A program made the position numbers and the translations under genes. The notes beneath the pieces are model-generated. The model was not told where the DNA came from, made no database searches, and worked only from the letters and a program-made list of their open reading frames with translations. Source: Undaria pinnatifida (lineage: Eukaryota > Sar > Phaeophyceae > Laminariales > Alariaceae). Taken from it: a DNA stretch of 64,000 nt. Shown here in pieces: positions 1-12,529 of this stretch. Location of the stretch: positions 17,681,318 through 17,745,317 of the forward strand of contig JABAKD010000009.1 in the NCBI GenBank assembly GCA_012845835.1. The letters run 5' to 3'. Within the stretch, counting starts at the first letter, position 1. Each line of letters begins with the position of its first letter.

Positions 1-394
1 TTTATCAACACATAATAGGAAGGTGTAACGGGCGAGGACTTGAGAGTCAACCGTACATGCAGGACGTGTCCGGAGACAACGAGCACTTTGTAGCTACTAC
101 TACGATCGTTCTTTCCCCGCCTTCGTCGACCAAAATCGCGTCATCTTGTTCAGAAGTTCTTCATGTTTGAGTACCTCTGTCGTGTGGTGTATATGTGCAC
201 AAGATGAAGGTCGAGGCTGTGTGGCATCGATCATCGTCTGTCACTTTTGGACTCTTCCGGAATACGCACCTCGACCGAAACCCTTCCTGCGGTGGTCTAG
301 CTGAGTGCGTGACACATGAACCAGCAGCCGTGTAATCTTGCAGCTCCTGTTGCGCCAACACTAGCACTTATTGGCGTGTGCACTCTCGTTGCAG

Positions 395-3300
395 ATTTAT
401 GCACTGTCTACAGCGCTGTGCGTAGCTTCGGTAAAGACAACGAAGAGGTCTCGCAGCCCAGGGCGAGATGGGCGAGATGGACGTGATGTGGATGACAGCT
501 CCGCGGCGGCAATGGCCACGGACGAGGCGATTGAACCTCGGGATGATGGACCATCATTCGGTCGTATGGTGGTTGACGGTTGCTGCCACGCCTTTGCGAA
601 GGCACTACGCGAGGTGCGTGCTTACCGGGTGCTTCCTATTCATTCGCTGCGGTATCATTCGTGCGACCACCCAGCCGCAGTACACATTTCTCTGTGGCAT
701 GCAGCACCTCCCGAGAAATTTGATGAACACTCTCTTGGGACTTGGCACGTAGGTATGCGTCACCAGGTATAGCATACTTGTAATTACGTCATTTTGCCTT
801 TTTTTGTGTTTCGTCGGTGCTCTCAACGCGCAGGGTGGGTTCTTGAAGGCGAAGCTGCTTCTTCGCTTCTTGGGAGAGCTTCTCAACTGCGGGCTGGTAC
901 AAGCACAGGAATACGGGGACATGCTGACCATACTGTGCGCGGGCTATGTCACGACGGACTATCCTCATGTGCGGCAGCCATGCCGCGACATGATGGCCCA
1001 CATGGTGCTTTCAGGGGTGTTGCGCGTCGGACCCACTCTCTCGAAGGTCAGGCCAACAAGCTGCTGCTACTGCCACTGCTGCTGCTGCTGCTACTACTGC
1101 TACTGCGACTGTCATTGCTACTGCTACTACTGCTACTACGCCTGCCATTGCCATTGCTACTGCTACTGCTACTGCTATTGCTACTGCTACTGCTAGATAC
1201 CGGTGCTTTAACGCATCCTTCGCTCGAAATGCGTCGACATGGTGCTTTGTGTGACACGGCATGCAGCCTTTTCGAATTCTATATGAACCCAACCAGAGCG
1301 ATGTCAACTACAGTAGCGCCGAACACACATTAATCACTTCCAGCCGAAACAAGCAATCCGACGCAATCGCGCTGTTGATTATAAAACCGCTCGATTTACG
1401 CGTTGGTCCGTGTTGGCCGTTTATTCCAGGCATGGGTGGGAGGGTTCAGCAATCTCATGGACGACATCCGCACTTTTATGGCTGGACGCAAGGCGCCCTT
1501 CCGCCTTGAGGGCCTGCGAGCAATTTTTGTCACACCAGAAGATGAGCTGGACGAAGAAGACAAGGTGTGTTTGTTTTCACCGTGTTTGTGGGTGTTCTCG
1601 GGTTGGTCGTTTCGCGAGTTTGTATTCCTTGTCCTCCATGGTACTACTGCGCCAATATTGGTACGAGTATGATAAACTTGCAACCCTTCACCCGGTAGGT
1701 TCTGAGTTCGACTCCCGGCTATATGCCTTGTTATTTTTATGGCACTGCCGCGGAAAGCATCCTTCGTATGATAGCTACACGTACGTGGGCAGCACCTATA
1801 CGTGGGCAGGCATATACTTGAGTTGGCGCGCGAAGGAGTGCTGACCCCATCGCGTGATATGCCGAGTACCGTGTGACGTGTAACGTATGACGTGTATCCT
1901 ATATAGCGGGGAGGGAGATGGGAGTCCTGCAATTGACATGGAACGCGGTAAGTGTATAAGGATGAGTTAAGGGCAGACGACAGAAAGTGGTATACCGCAC
2001 CCATTCCGCGCCACCGTGCGGTACCGCAGAATACACCTAGATTTTTGAACTCGATTCGCGACGCTGATTGATGAACTCAGCCTCGTACAGGTTTTTGACA
2101 TCAACTCTTTGCGGTGAATCATACCGCGGCTTTTCAGCTCGGCCGTCACCGTTTTCTGACGTGACCCTTATCTCTTTCTGGCGGAAAATATACCATGCGG
2201 ACCGGCTTCGCCCGAGGCTCTTCACGCCCCACAGCCTTTGAATTTCCAACAATCTCAACCATGGGCACCACGTCATGTAGCACGCGCATGCAGCATGCGT
2301 GCTTGTACATTTCGGATCCCTTCAGAGCAATCATTGCAAGACCCCTTCGGCACACGGCACGAACCGCTGCTCAACCATACATAGCTGGCACAATCCACAT
2401 ACACGTATGCAAGGCGGGGAAAGGGGTTGGGGAAAGGGACGAAGGGGGAGTTAACAGTCCCGCTGAACGCGGGCGGCCCTCACGGCGCGCACACACACCC
2501 TTTCGTCCGCCTTGCGAATTCGTACACCGCATTCTGTTGAAATCCTCGCTACCGATCGCGCCACCATCGACCCTGACGATGCACACACACCACGCTCTGG
2601 TCCGCCATGCGTATTCGTACACCGCATTCTGTTGAAATCCACGCAGGTAGAGAGAGGACTCCACCACTTAAAGTTGGTAGTTAAGAACTTGGGCTCACTT
2701 GAGATGCCCGGAAAATAACCTATAATACACTCCCCATACACTAAAACCTATAAAAGATGCCCCACAGAAAAATAAGAATAAAAACCGAGCCATGGTATAT
2801 TTTCCGCCAGAAAGTGGTATGGGTCACGTCAGAAAACGGTGACGGTCGAGCTGAAAAGCCGCGGTATGATGTACCGCAAGGAGCTGGTGTCGAAAACCGG
2901 TACGAGGCTGAGTTGACCAATTAGCGTCGCGGGCCGAGGTATAAAATCTAGGTGTATTCTGCTGTACCGCACGGTGGCGCCGAATGGTTGCCGTATATCG
3001 CTTTCTGTCGTCTGCCCATGAATTAAGGGCAAGAGGGCAAGGGTCAAACCCAACGTTTGAAGGGATGGACACATCACAATCAGCGTATCCTTGTTTCTGT
3101 GTCGAAGTGTTCTGTTTTTTGTAGATTGATTGTTTGCGCCACTGCCTGACCCCCCCCCTCCCCCCTCCCCTCTGGCAGGACGACAATGCTGCCGCTGAGG
3201 GGCAGGACCGACAGACGACCCACACAGGACAGCCGGTGGAGGACAGCTTGGCCATTCTGTGGGACGTAGTTAGCGCTCTGCACGACAGTGGCTGGCAAGA

Positions 3301-6300
3301 AGATGACCTTCCCAAGGCTATACCCCGACTGTGGAAGGCATCTATTGTTGAACCCAGACTTTCCAACCTGAGCAGTCTGTCGCTGCCTGAGGACTTTGTC
3401 GCTGGCGATACCATACCGGTTGAGCTTTCGAGCTTGGGCCCGTGCGAGATTGCTGCCTTCTCAGGCGCGGATGGTGGTACTAAAAGGTGCGAAAGCGCAT
3501 TCGGTGTAGGTAACTGGCATGCATTATATTTCCGCAGCCGACACTTGATCTGCGGGACTGGGTTTTTGCAACCTGGAATAAGTACGTTTGCAGTTTTTCC
3601 TTGGCAGACGCTTGGTTTAATTCCAGGCGCTGTTTACTGCGCGTGTCTCCACCAGCCCCGCAGATCGCACCGATTGGAGCTACGCCTTGGGTATCATGGG
3701 AGAACGAGATCTGTTCGACGAGGATGATGGCGTTGGGCCAGCCTCATGCTGCCCGAAACTCCTTCCGAAGAAGGAGGTACGTTGTGCTTGCTCACGGCAA
3801 GGGGCTTGTTGTGCTTCCTGAGGGCGAGGGGCAACCCCGGTGTAGTGTGCTATTCGTACTTGGAGGCCGTGCATCTCACCGCGAGATGCAATATCGACTC
3901 TGCTTATTATGCCTGCGGAGTTGATCTGCGAGAAAAGGTCGGTACCTACTCCGTGATTGCTTTGCACTACTGTAATTGCACTCAACATCTATCCCTCGAT
4001 ATCCATCCCTTTTGCGCATGCCTCTGCCTTCTTGACACGCGGACTCCTGTGCATACCTTGTGCATTGCAGCGTGTGGTCCTGGTGGAGTACTGCAAGGAC
4101 GTGCTGGCGTGCTTCCAACCAATCTGTCGCGCCGATGGCACAAAGGTCAGTTCACTCTGTTGTACTGCTTCAATTTTACAAGGCATGTTACAATTATCTC
4201 TTTTTTTTCCAGCAGGACGACGGTAGCATCGTTCTCTTGCGCAGTAAGGTCATCCTTACGGCGTGTGCCCACGTAGTGAGTGGGTGGACGGAAGCATACC
4301 CGTTCATTCATCGTTTGCCCGGCTGCAGCTGGCACGCCTTCCAATAACGTTGTTTTGCGTCATGATATTATGATAACTAGTGGTACTTCCGAAGTATGCC
4401 AGACCCGGCCGGAGAAAAACAAATTGTTGTACCAAACGAAATAACTGGGCCACCTCCCGCAGGCACGAAAACACTTACCCACGTACCAAACGACCCACCC
4501 ACCTACCGACCAATCCCTCCACCCACCAACCTACCCAGCACCATGTGTTACAACAGAACCTGGTACAGCAGCAAACATATGAGTTGGTTCGTACGCGTCG
4601 CCAGAGCAGGCCGGCATAGATGAGAAACTCAATTTACCTCCCACAGGCGCGGAAGCACTCACCCACGTACAGAATGACCCAACCACCCATCCAACCACTG
4701 ACCCATCTACCAACCCGTTCGCCCACCAAACAACCCATTCACCATGTGCTACAGAAGTACGTACAGCAGCAACAGATGTGTTTGGCACGAACTCGTTCTG
4801 AGTTTTGCACTTTTTTATTATTGTTCTCCACCACGCCGGGGAGAGAGCGAGCCGTCCCCGAGAGGGCGTCTTCCTCCGCCCCCCCCTCGCCGAGTTCGGC
4901 GTCGGTGCCGATTCTTTCGCCGGGGACACCGTGGGCTGGTGTGTGGGGCGGCCGTAGCTTGGTTGTTGTGGCGCGGGCAGTCTGGTGCCGCACGATAGAG
5001 CCAATGCCGAGCGGAGCATATTGAAATTGGTATAGCCGTGAAGATCACTTTAGACACCATCACCATCATCACTACTCTACTGTATTATACAAAATGGATT
5101 ATGTCGCACACACCTAATCACACCACAGGTTTTGGCTATGCGACTAAATATTTCAATCTCATGTTAACATTCTCGGAGCATGCATCGACGGCCATGGCGT
5201 TGTTGCGGTTGTCTAAACGGATGGCATGTCAAGCTCTGTATTAGTGCGCCGAGCTCTTTAGTTTGTTCGCGAGAGGGGGGTGCCTGCAGTAGTCCCCTCC
5301 CGGAATGCCCTGTGAAGGCAGCTGCTTCCGAAAGTGCTACATACATGATGTTGAAATTGACCTAACATGAGCAGTGCAACCAGAAAATATAGAGCTGGAG
5401 CTCTACAATTTAGATTCAGATTCACCACGAAAACGAAACGTAGCCCACCCTTTGTACCTAGTCTTCATACGGTAGCACCTGGTATAGCAGTATGACGCTG
5501 AGCTATTCGTATCGCATATGAAGGAAACGCAAGGCAGGAAATAGCAACGGAGGACGTAGGCGAGGAAGGGAGTATTAATAGCTCCAAACACAAAAATGAC
5601 AGCAACAAACACCTTGCGGAGTCCCCGAGGTCCGAAATCACCTACCTGGTACAACATACCTGGTATACTGGTGGCACATTGTAATCTTAGCGTTCGGTGT
5701 ACTGTAGTCAGAATTAAAGCATCTCGCTGTGAGTTTACCGACGACCCCCGGCTGTGCGAACGCCCCTTCCAAGTTTGCTTCATATACCCATGTCGCATGC
5801 CACGTTGCCTCCCCCCTCGGACGCCGTGCGTCGTTCGATATTCGCCACTCACATCCGTTCATCGCACGAGAAGGGAAGGATTGACTTATCTTGCCCAAAA
5901 CCACTGCTGTGTACTTGTACTTAAACTGGCATACGCTGGCGTGCATGCAACTATTACTTTTTGTCCGGCCCTTATCGAACTCGCTGTCAATCGATTACAG
6001 GTTGGTAAGTGGACGATGCTCGTGGACCAGCTTTTCAGCATTCGAGATTTTGCTCCTGATGGGTGCCAGCCAGCGTATCTGATCACAGAGGTGCTGTTTC
6101 TCACCATGCTGCAGGTGAGCACCCCATACTAAATCGGCTTGTCGTTTACATACAAAGCCATTACGATATCGGCACTGGCACCGCGTGTCGCTTGAGGTGT
6201 AATTGGTGGCCGCCCACGCGCGTGTCCCCGTGGTCTGCGATCACTCGGGCGCGCTTACAGCTGGCAAAGTAGCAACTTTTCCACACAGGGTACTTTGGCC

Positions 6301-9300
6301 GCTGTATGTGGCGAAACATGATGTCTTCTGGGTATGGGCCTTTTCCTTGTTGAGCAGTTTTGAAAATATATAAACATGCTTGAAGTTTCAACTAGAATGT
6401 TGGCGTCTGGAAGTTGCTTCGATAACAAAAGTTTGTACCTGGTAACACTGTACGGACGTCACCGCCGATTCTCCTCGTCGGACAGATACGCTTGTGCTCA
6501 GCTGCCTAGTTCGCCTTTTTTGTGCTTTGACTCGATCGTCGGGCTCGAGTCCGAGCGACCGGGACTTTGAAGGCGCTGCAAATGCCTATGCCCGTTGAAC
6601 GTGTCTGAATTTATGCTTTTGTAACTGGTTAGGTTGCTTGTTATTAGTGTTGAGGTCTCGAGATGCCGCCCAGGTTTTTGAATGATCACAGCTTACATTC
6701 TGTGCTCCTTCCCTGACACCCTCATTTTTTAGGTACCTCCAGTGGAGCACTTGGCCATCTCGTGTCACCGCACCATCCTGGAGCTGTGCCGCATCGTCCC
6801 GCAGGAGGTATTCGGTATTATGGCAATACCATGGCAGTATCATGGCGGTGCCATTCGTCTGCTCTCTTTTTGAAGTCTTGGATACAGGCGGCCTATGTGC
6901 GGTACGCGATGTTTTTAGTGCATCGTTGTTCCTTTCTTGTAGCCTTTTTGTTTCTTACGCCAAACCTTCCAGCGCTCTATCGAGAATGACGCGTGACCGT
7001 CCTTGTGTCCATCCGCGTCGTATCCGATTCTGAACCCTAATGCTTCCTAGGCTCCTGCGGCGGTATCATACTGCACTGGACGACTGTTCGACGAACTAGA
7101 GCGTATGGACTTAACGGCTACGTCCCGCTTCGGAGCATGGTGAGGGTACAGTACAGTATAGCGATAGCGATCCCTTGCTTGATCGTTACGGTGATTTTGG
7201 CCCGTTTGGTTGTTTAAGCACGTTAGCTCTCCACCCGGCACATTGTACCTATTCGTGCGGTAGCATGTGGTTTAAGCAGCGTCACAGTAGTATCGGCGTA
7301 GTAACCCCACAGCCCTTTCCATTGACTGCTCCCAGGTTTGCGGACCACCTGAAGAACACTGAGTACAAGTGGCCATTCTGGAAGCACTGGAGCAATGTCG
7401 TGGAGTTTCCGCCGGACAATGCTCAGAGGCTCTTTGTGTCTAATGTTCTTGCAGCGTTGGTGAAGCTCAGCTACACGGACAGGTATGGGCAGCACCAATC
7501 TCTGATTCTTGATAGTAGCACGTATGGTATTACTTCCTTGTCGTGTGCAATAAAAGACGCGTATAAGACACGTATGGGCAAGTCATGGCAAGCATAGATA
7601 GAGTACGTGCCCCCCCCCTTCTTGTTATATTATGGCGTGTCATGAATAATTATAGCTAAGTTTAGGCAAATACAGGCAATTACAGATGTGGGTAGAGAAG
7701 TGTATGTAGATTCAGCTAAGCAATGGGAAATGTAAGTACATACCAGGGACCGGGATGGGCATGTTTTAGTATGTATCCCCGCCACGACATGAGTGCAACC
7801 CTACCCACTAGCAAGATGTGACGTTTTTGTTGCTGGCGATCCTGAAATATCCCAACCCCTTCTACTAATACTTGTTGACTATGCGTCGACGGCTGACGTT
7901 ATACTTTTTCAATGGTGCAAAGCCACCTTCTGTGCTTCCAATTTCTCTCATGAGTTCGTTTTGACGTGCATGCAATTGCTACCTCTGTTTTCGTTTTTAT
8001 CTTCATGGAATAGCACTGCAGTAGAAGCTGCTCAAGGTTGAGACGAGGACACGCTTGCGGCGAATCTAACTGACTGGCAGCGAGGACATACCAACATCCG
8101 TCTAACTTTTGTTGCACGTTCTGGGTTCTGAGTCCTGCAGGGTAGATATCTGCCAGGTAGTCCGGAAACGCAGAAGGAAACAGCTGAGATCCCAACCATG
8201 ACATGCTGTTATCTGCCTCGGCTACGATCTCACCAAAGGCGAAGCTTTCGCTTGATTGTCTGACAGACTTGTCTCTGGACTCGAATAATAACAGAATAAA
8301 GAAGACGCTGCCCGAGGCCCTATGGCCACTGCTGCCGTTGGATCCGACGCCTGTATGCCCCTACTTGGATGGAGCAGAGGGAATACCCGCGAGCCTGCAG
8401 CGCATTGCAGGTAAAATTAACACACAACTAATAGTGCTCAACCGCCAAGTACCACGTCTCGCTCAGGCTTTACATGCGTGCCTGAATACTGAGTACGGGT
8501 TGTTAATACACGCGCTGTTCCGCCAACCACAACGGTAGTACGCGCTTGCAATGCCCATTGCTAAGATTCCGGATTGTTTGGTAATATATTGTGAGTACAA
8601 AAGCGCACACGTAATCGCTGTTAGCCATTTGAAATCGGGTAAACCTGTGGACGTCACTCCGCAAGTTTTTGACAGCCCACTTTATTGCTTTATACGTATG
8701 CACGGCAACATTTCGCGTTCCCCGTAGCCGATATGTCAAGCCGTGTCGAGGCAAGAGAGGACACCGAGGACCTCCAGGCATGGCTGGACGGCGACCACAT
8801 GATGGATGACGCCCAAGACGGGGGAGAGGGCGCAACTGCGGCGGCCATTGACCCTTGCTGGCGGTCGAACATGCTCATTCAGATCCTTCTCAAGGGTGGG
8901 CAGGCATCTCCTACTCACACCTTCGTTTACCTCGATAGGTGTGTGGTTAGCCTGTAGATTTATATCTCCGTTTTGAGCCCATTTTTTTCTGTTTTAGCCC
9001 CACGCATGTTGGGCGTATGAAGCTGTAAAACATGCCGCAGCGTATTGAACAGCTTCGCTGTTTCTTGCGTGCTCTTGGAAGGTACCGCGACTACCTGCAG
9101 GCTCTGCGCCGGGATGAAGTGCTGGGAGAAGCTAATCAGGTGAGTCGCGTCAAGCATATTGACGACAGTGTGCTCTCAATCCATGTTGGGATGGAGCTTT
9201 TCATATATTTTGTGTATCTACCTGGTGTGTTGTGGGCTACACATAATTTGGTTTTGGGCTCCGTTTTTCGTTTGGGTTTGGGAGATATTCCTGTAAATTG

Positions 9301-12300
9301 AATGTCTTCCGGCTGTCGCTGATCTCCGCGGAACTTGCTCCTGCCCTGCTTTTTGCGTGCCTGTTAATAAAGATCGCAATGCTGGATGGCGTTGCCCAGC
9401 TATGGGAACATTCTCCGCAGTGGTTCTGCTTGGTTTGCAAACATCTCCTGGAAGTCGGAGTGGTCAGCCCTACATCGGTGGTCCACTACGTTTTCAGAGA
9501 GGACAACAACAACGCCATCGCTCTCAGCCCATTTTTGTGGGAGGTGCGAATGACGCATGACTTGCTCCAACCTAGCGCTTGGGCCACTCACGCTCGTTTT
9601 TTCAGGCGCTGAATCTATGTATCAGTACCGCTGGATGCACCTTGGCGCGTTGTGAACGATTCGTTGAGAACGAGCAAGTTGTGTCCAGATTGAAAGAAGG
9701 CATTATCAGTGTACCAGGCCGCAAGGTAGATGCGATGTTGCCATCTGCTTGTCTCCACCACCCTCCATGTGTTACTGCTCCTGAACAACGCAGGTCATGA
9801 GCAGAGCCATAAGCTTGTGCACGGATCGAGTGGCGCTCTCTTTGCGCTCGCTCCAAGAAAGCGAAGAGGCGGAAGCGCACGACCCCATTCGACGGGATGG
9901 CACTGAAGCCAGCAACAGTCCTTCACACGATGACACGTATGGTGCATCCTCTAACGACCCTGAAGGTGGGCATCTTATCCATCGCAGGACTGTAGGTCTA
10001 CCGTGCAAGTATTCCACGGCTTGAGCTCTCGTTACGTGCGCAATTCGTGAGCTCTCGTTACGTGCGCAATTCGATACGTTTCGAGCAGCCCGCGCATGTC
10101 AATTTTCTTCCCATATTTTTTCACAGCCAATGGCTCTCTTGCGAGAAACTTCGATGGTGGGCTGGTATCAAATTCTCCGTACGTGGCCGGGAAAGCCGAA
10201 CTGTATCGTGTTCGTTGCACGCACCGTTGTCTGTTGTGTGTGTATGTTGTCTATCCTCTGTGTTGGTGATGTGTTTTCATAACAAGCGTTCGTGTATTAC
10301 AATGGTCGATACATCCCCCCCGTTATCCCGTCGATCTCCAGATGATCGCAAGGAGCGACAATCGGAGAGGAAGAAAGACCAGCGGCGCACTGTGCAAGAC
10401 GCGGTTGATCAGGCACGGGCTTTATGCACACTTACCGTCTTCAGCTTTACTCAAGCTTTAGCGAACGCCTTACCTCAATACGCAGCTAACGGAATCCTGG
10501 AATTCTCAGCGGACCCATGGTGGGTTTGCATGACGTCATATTTCAAGGCGTCGATGTGGCTTTTCGCGGCCGTACCTGGTGTCCCGAGGCGCTTTCTTGA
10601 CGACGAAGGCGATGGGAGTGACAAGCAGCGCATCCTTGATCCTAACGAGATTGAGGAAATGGCTTCGTCGGCCGGCTGCCGGCAACACGTGGAGGTGAGT
10701 TTACATTTTTCGACGTGTCCCATGTTTTCCGTCGTGGCTATCCTCGCATACCTGCTCGCAACGCATGCGGCCTCTACTGTGGGATGTTTTCGTGGCGGGT
10801 TGAGCACCTCTCGCCGACTTCCGTCGAAATGGTTGCTTGCTCGCGTGATTCTGGCATTGGAAGCGCACCTTGCTCACCAATGCCGCGACCTGGGTCCGGA
10901 GAGATGCTTGTAGCCTCTACAGTGGGCTGTTTTCGTGGCGGGTTCTGCATTTCTCGCCGACCTCCGTCGAAATGGTTGCTTGCTCGTGTGTTTCTGACAT
11001 TGGAAGCTCAGCTTGCTTACCAATACCGACGGCTACCTGGGTCCAGAGAGGCGTATCGTTGTATGGTAATTAACTCATTATGACGTTGCTGATGTTGAAG
11101 GGTCTGCATTCAAAGAAGCACGGGGGGGCAAGTTTCGACGGTACTTCTTTCCGCTCTTGAAAGTGTCTCAGTCATTGTACGACGGTATTTGTGACATGAC
11201 GTATGAGGTGCAAGAAGTCCGCCCCGTGGGCGGCTGACGCCGCCCGCTACGCTCGCGCAAGAATGCAACTAAATGTGAAGGGGGCAGAAAGAAGAGGCCC
11301 ATGGTTTGGTGCAACTAGCGATTTGATAATGCCAACCGCTATTTGTGCAGGGCTGATTGCCCTGTGATGTGCTGTGTGCTTTTTGACGATGTTACTTTGT
11401 AATCGGCAATACGGATGTAATTTGCAAAAAAAAAGAAGAGGACCGAGAGGGAGGACCATCAATGAACAAAGCGAAAAGACGAGTGCACATGTACATATAT
11501 ACCGGTGCCTTGTACTTGGTACTTCTCATGATAACTTCGTAGGGACTTTTTCTTATGCACGAATGGACTTGCGCTAGGCGCGAGAGCGTCAGTTAGCACA
11601 CTCGATGAAAAAATACGAGCGGTGGGATTGCTGAACCCTTTGCGCGATTAAAATTGAAGGCAAGAACCGGGGGAGAGAAGGGACGACACCTGTGACCACG
11701 GCTTGTCCAGAAGCTGGAAAGTAGAAGTGTGAAGAAAAAAAAAATGATACCTGGTACTGTTTTGTGTGTTGGAAAGAAAGCAGAGCGCAGCACGGCACAG
11801 CACCGGACCGCAGGACAAGGCATGGGACCACACGGCACCGCACGGCGCGGCGCTGTGGCCTGCTGAGCTGGGAGTGCAGTTTTTGTGATTCAACAATGTA
11901 GTACGTACGAACCTGGTGTGGCGTACCTCGGTACTGCTGTATGATACTTCGCCAAATGAGACCTGACTTGTACAAAAGAGTAAGTGCAGCACAGCACGCA
12001 TCACTGCACATCACCGCACAGAGCTGCACCGCACGGCAGGGCACGGCCGCACCGCACGGCAGGGAACGGCGGGGCACGGCGCCGCACGATGCTGCTCTGC
12101 TGATCTAGCGCTGTGGTGCGCTGCTAAGCTCTGCTCAGCTGGTATAATGATACTTCGTAGATGAAACAAAAAAAAAGATGAGGCAGGTTTCAACGTGCTA
12201 AACAAGGCGTCTTTCATGTGGAAGTCTCTGAAGACCTTTGTTTCAGGCGCCTGAGCACGCTCGGCAGTCGGGAAAGGAGAACATCTTACAAGTTAGCGTG

Positions 12301-12523
12301 TGACAGGGAAAAAATGGATGCCGCTCAGGAAAACGATATTTGTAACTTGTTGTATCTGGAATGGAGAACATCTTCAAGCTAGTGTGTGACAGGAAATAAA
12401 TTAAGGCCACTCAGGAGAACGATGGTTGTAGTAGTTTTATACAGAAGTGACTGACTTTGTTTATTTCATCTGTTGTTTTCTTGCGCCCAGGTCATGGTCG
12501 CCGACCTAATGGACATCGCATGA
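395..12523 (+). CDS. NCBP1: Nuclear cap-binding protein subunit 1 (CBP80), 5' end outside the window
   Basis: Large subunit of the nuclear cap-binding complex, which binds the m7G cap of new transcripts with CBP20 and supports splicing and export. Exons with agreeing phases: 395-613, 834-1046, 1430-1564, 3179-3503, 3664-3776, 4071-4145, 4213-4248 (tiny, less sure), 6001-6114, 6733-6807, 7051-7139, 7336-7482, 8295-8410, 8728-8938, 9082-9139, 9373-9543, 9606-9725, 9794-9965, 10342-10694, and perhaps 12491-12523 ending in TGA. Family-like stretches include LLLRFLGELLNCG (exon 834), CHRTILELCRIVPQE (6733), FADHLKNTEYKWPFWKHWSN (7336) and VAQLWEHSPQW (9373), in the order of the helical MIF4G repeats of CBP80. 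Introns start GT and end AG. No frameshift or stop occurs in about 2.5 kb of coding sequence, so the gene looks functional. The N-terminal repeat lies before the window. The identification rests on remembered family similarity, not alignment. Confidence 0.85.
1060..1196 (+). repeat. TGCTAC-type hexanucleotide microsatellite in an intron
   Basis: About 135 bases of degenerate TGC/TAC/CTA triplets lie inside the intron 1047-1429 of the CBP80 gene. All reading frames stay open through it and give Leu-, Cys- or Ser-rich phantom peptides, none of which fits the exon phases. Confidence 0.85.
1971..3017. mobile_element. Non-autonomous Mutator-like (TIR-MULE) element
   Basis: The two ends are inverted copies of each other over about 240 bases: 1971-2200 begins GGGCAGACGACAGAAAG and 2790-3017 ends with its complement. 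The flanks read ATGAGTTAA (1962-1970) and ATGAATTAA (3018-3026), a 9-bp target duplication with one mismatch, which is the size typical of Mutator-like elements. The interior has no transposase; it carries a directly repeated segment of about 24 bases (near 2521 and 2614). The element sits wholly within the intron 1565-3178 of the CBP80 gene, so it would be removed with the intron. Confidence 0.75.
4430..4800. repeat. Tandem duplication of a CCA/CCT-rich segment
   Basis: Two diverged copies of roughly 200 bases follow each other (about 4470-4600 and 4665-4795). Each has a run of ACCCACC/CCAACC, then ACCATGTG(T/C)TACA and CAGCAGCAA. They lie in the intron 4249-6000. Open frames across them are Pro/Thr-rich phantoms. 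The rest of this intron (4800-6000) shows nothing I can name. Confidence 0.6.
10022..10073. repeat. 26-bp perfect tandem duplication
   Basis: The segment TGAGCTCTCGTTACGTGCGC and the six bases after it occur twice head to tail, at 10022 and 10048, inside the intron 9966-10341. It is probably recent, as the copies are identical. Confidence 0.85.
10771..11058. repeat. Tandem duplication, period about 143 bp
   Basis: CCTCTACTGTGGG at 10771 and CCTCTACAGTGGG at 10914 begin two copies that share TTTTCGTGGCGGGTT and CGTCGAAATGGTTGCTTGCT. The copies have diverged by several substitutions. They lie downstream of the last certain CBP80 exon. Confidence 0.75.
11595..11735 (-). repeat. Dispersed repeat, copy 1 (inverted relative to copy 2)
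   Basis: Read on the - strand, this segment (gaaagtgtggaa-like start, ...GGACAAGCC...GGTCACAGGTGTCGTCCCTTC...GGGTTCAGCAATCCCAC...) matches 16770-16905 on the + strand closely. There is no coding potential. The region 11735-12200 behind it is rich in CGGCACCG/GCACGGC microsatellite-like sequence. Confidence 0.7.
12491..12523 (+). CDS. NCBP1: Candidate last exon of the CBP80 gene
   Basis: The exon ending at 10694 stops in phase 0 at a consensus donor (GAG/GTGAGT). At 12490 a polypyrimidine stretch ends in CCCAG, and the sequence behind it reads VMVADLMDIA followed by TGA in phase 0. The resulting intron would be 1.8 kb, longer than most of the others, and it contains a tandem duplication. The true terminus could instead lie in an exon I did not recognise, so this is offered only as a candidate. 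Confidence 0.35.
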   Translation, partial: VMVADLMDIA

Positions 12524-12529
12524 CCCAGC

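Noticed and set aside
1-394. First exon or promoter of the CBP80 gene
   Set aside because: The exon at 395 begins after a consensus acceptor and aligns to the middle of the first helical domain, so the 5' end lies outside the window; nothing coding was recognised in 1-394.
804-1333. Leu-rich and Ser-rich frames over the TGCTAC microsatellite
   Set aside because: They fall in an intron bounded by good splice sites with phases that fit the CBP80 exons.
1660-1735. Possible tRNA gene (GAGTTCGACTCCCGGC)
   Set aside because: A T-arm-like sequence is present but I found no A box or acceptor stem at the right distance.
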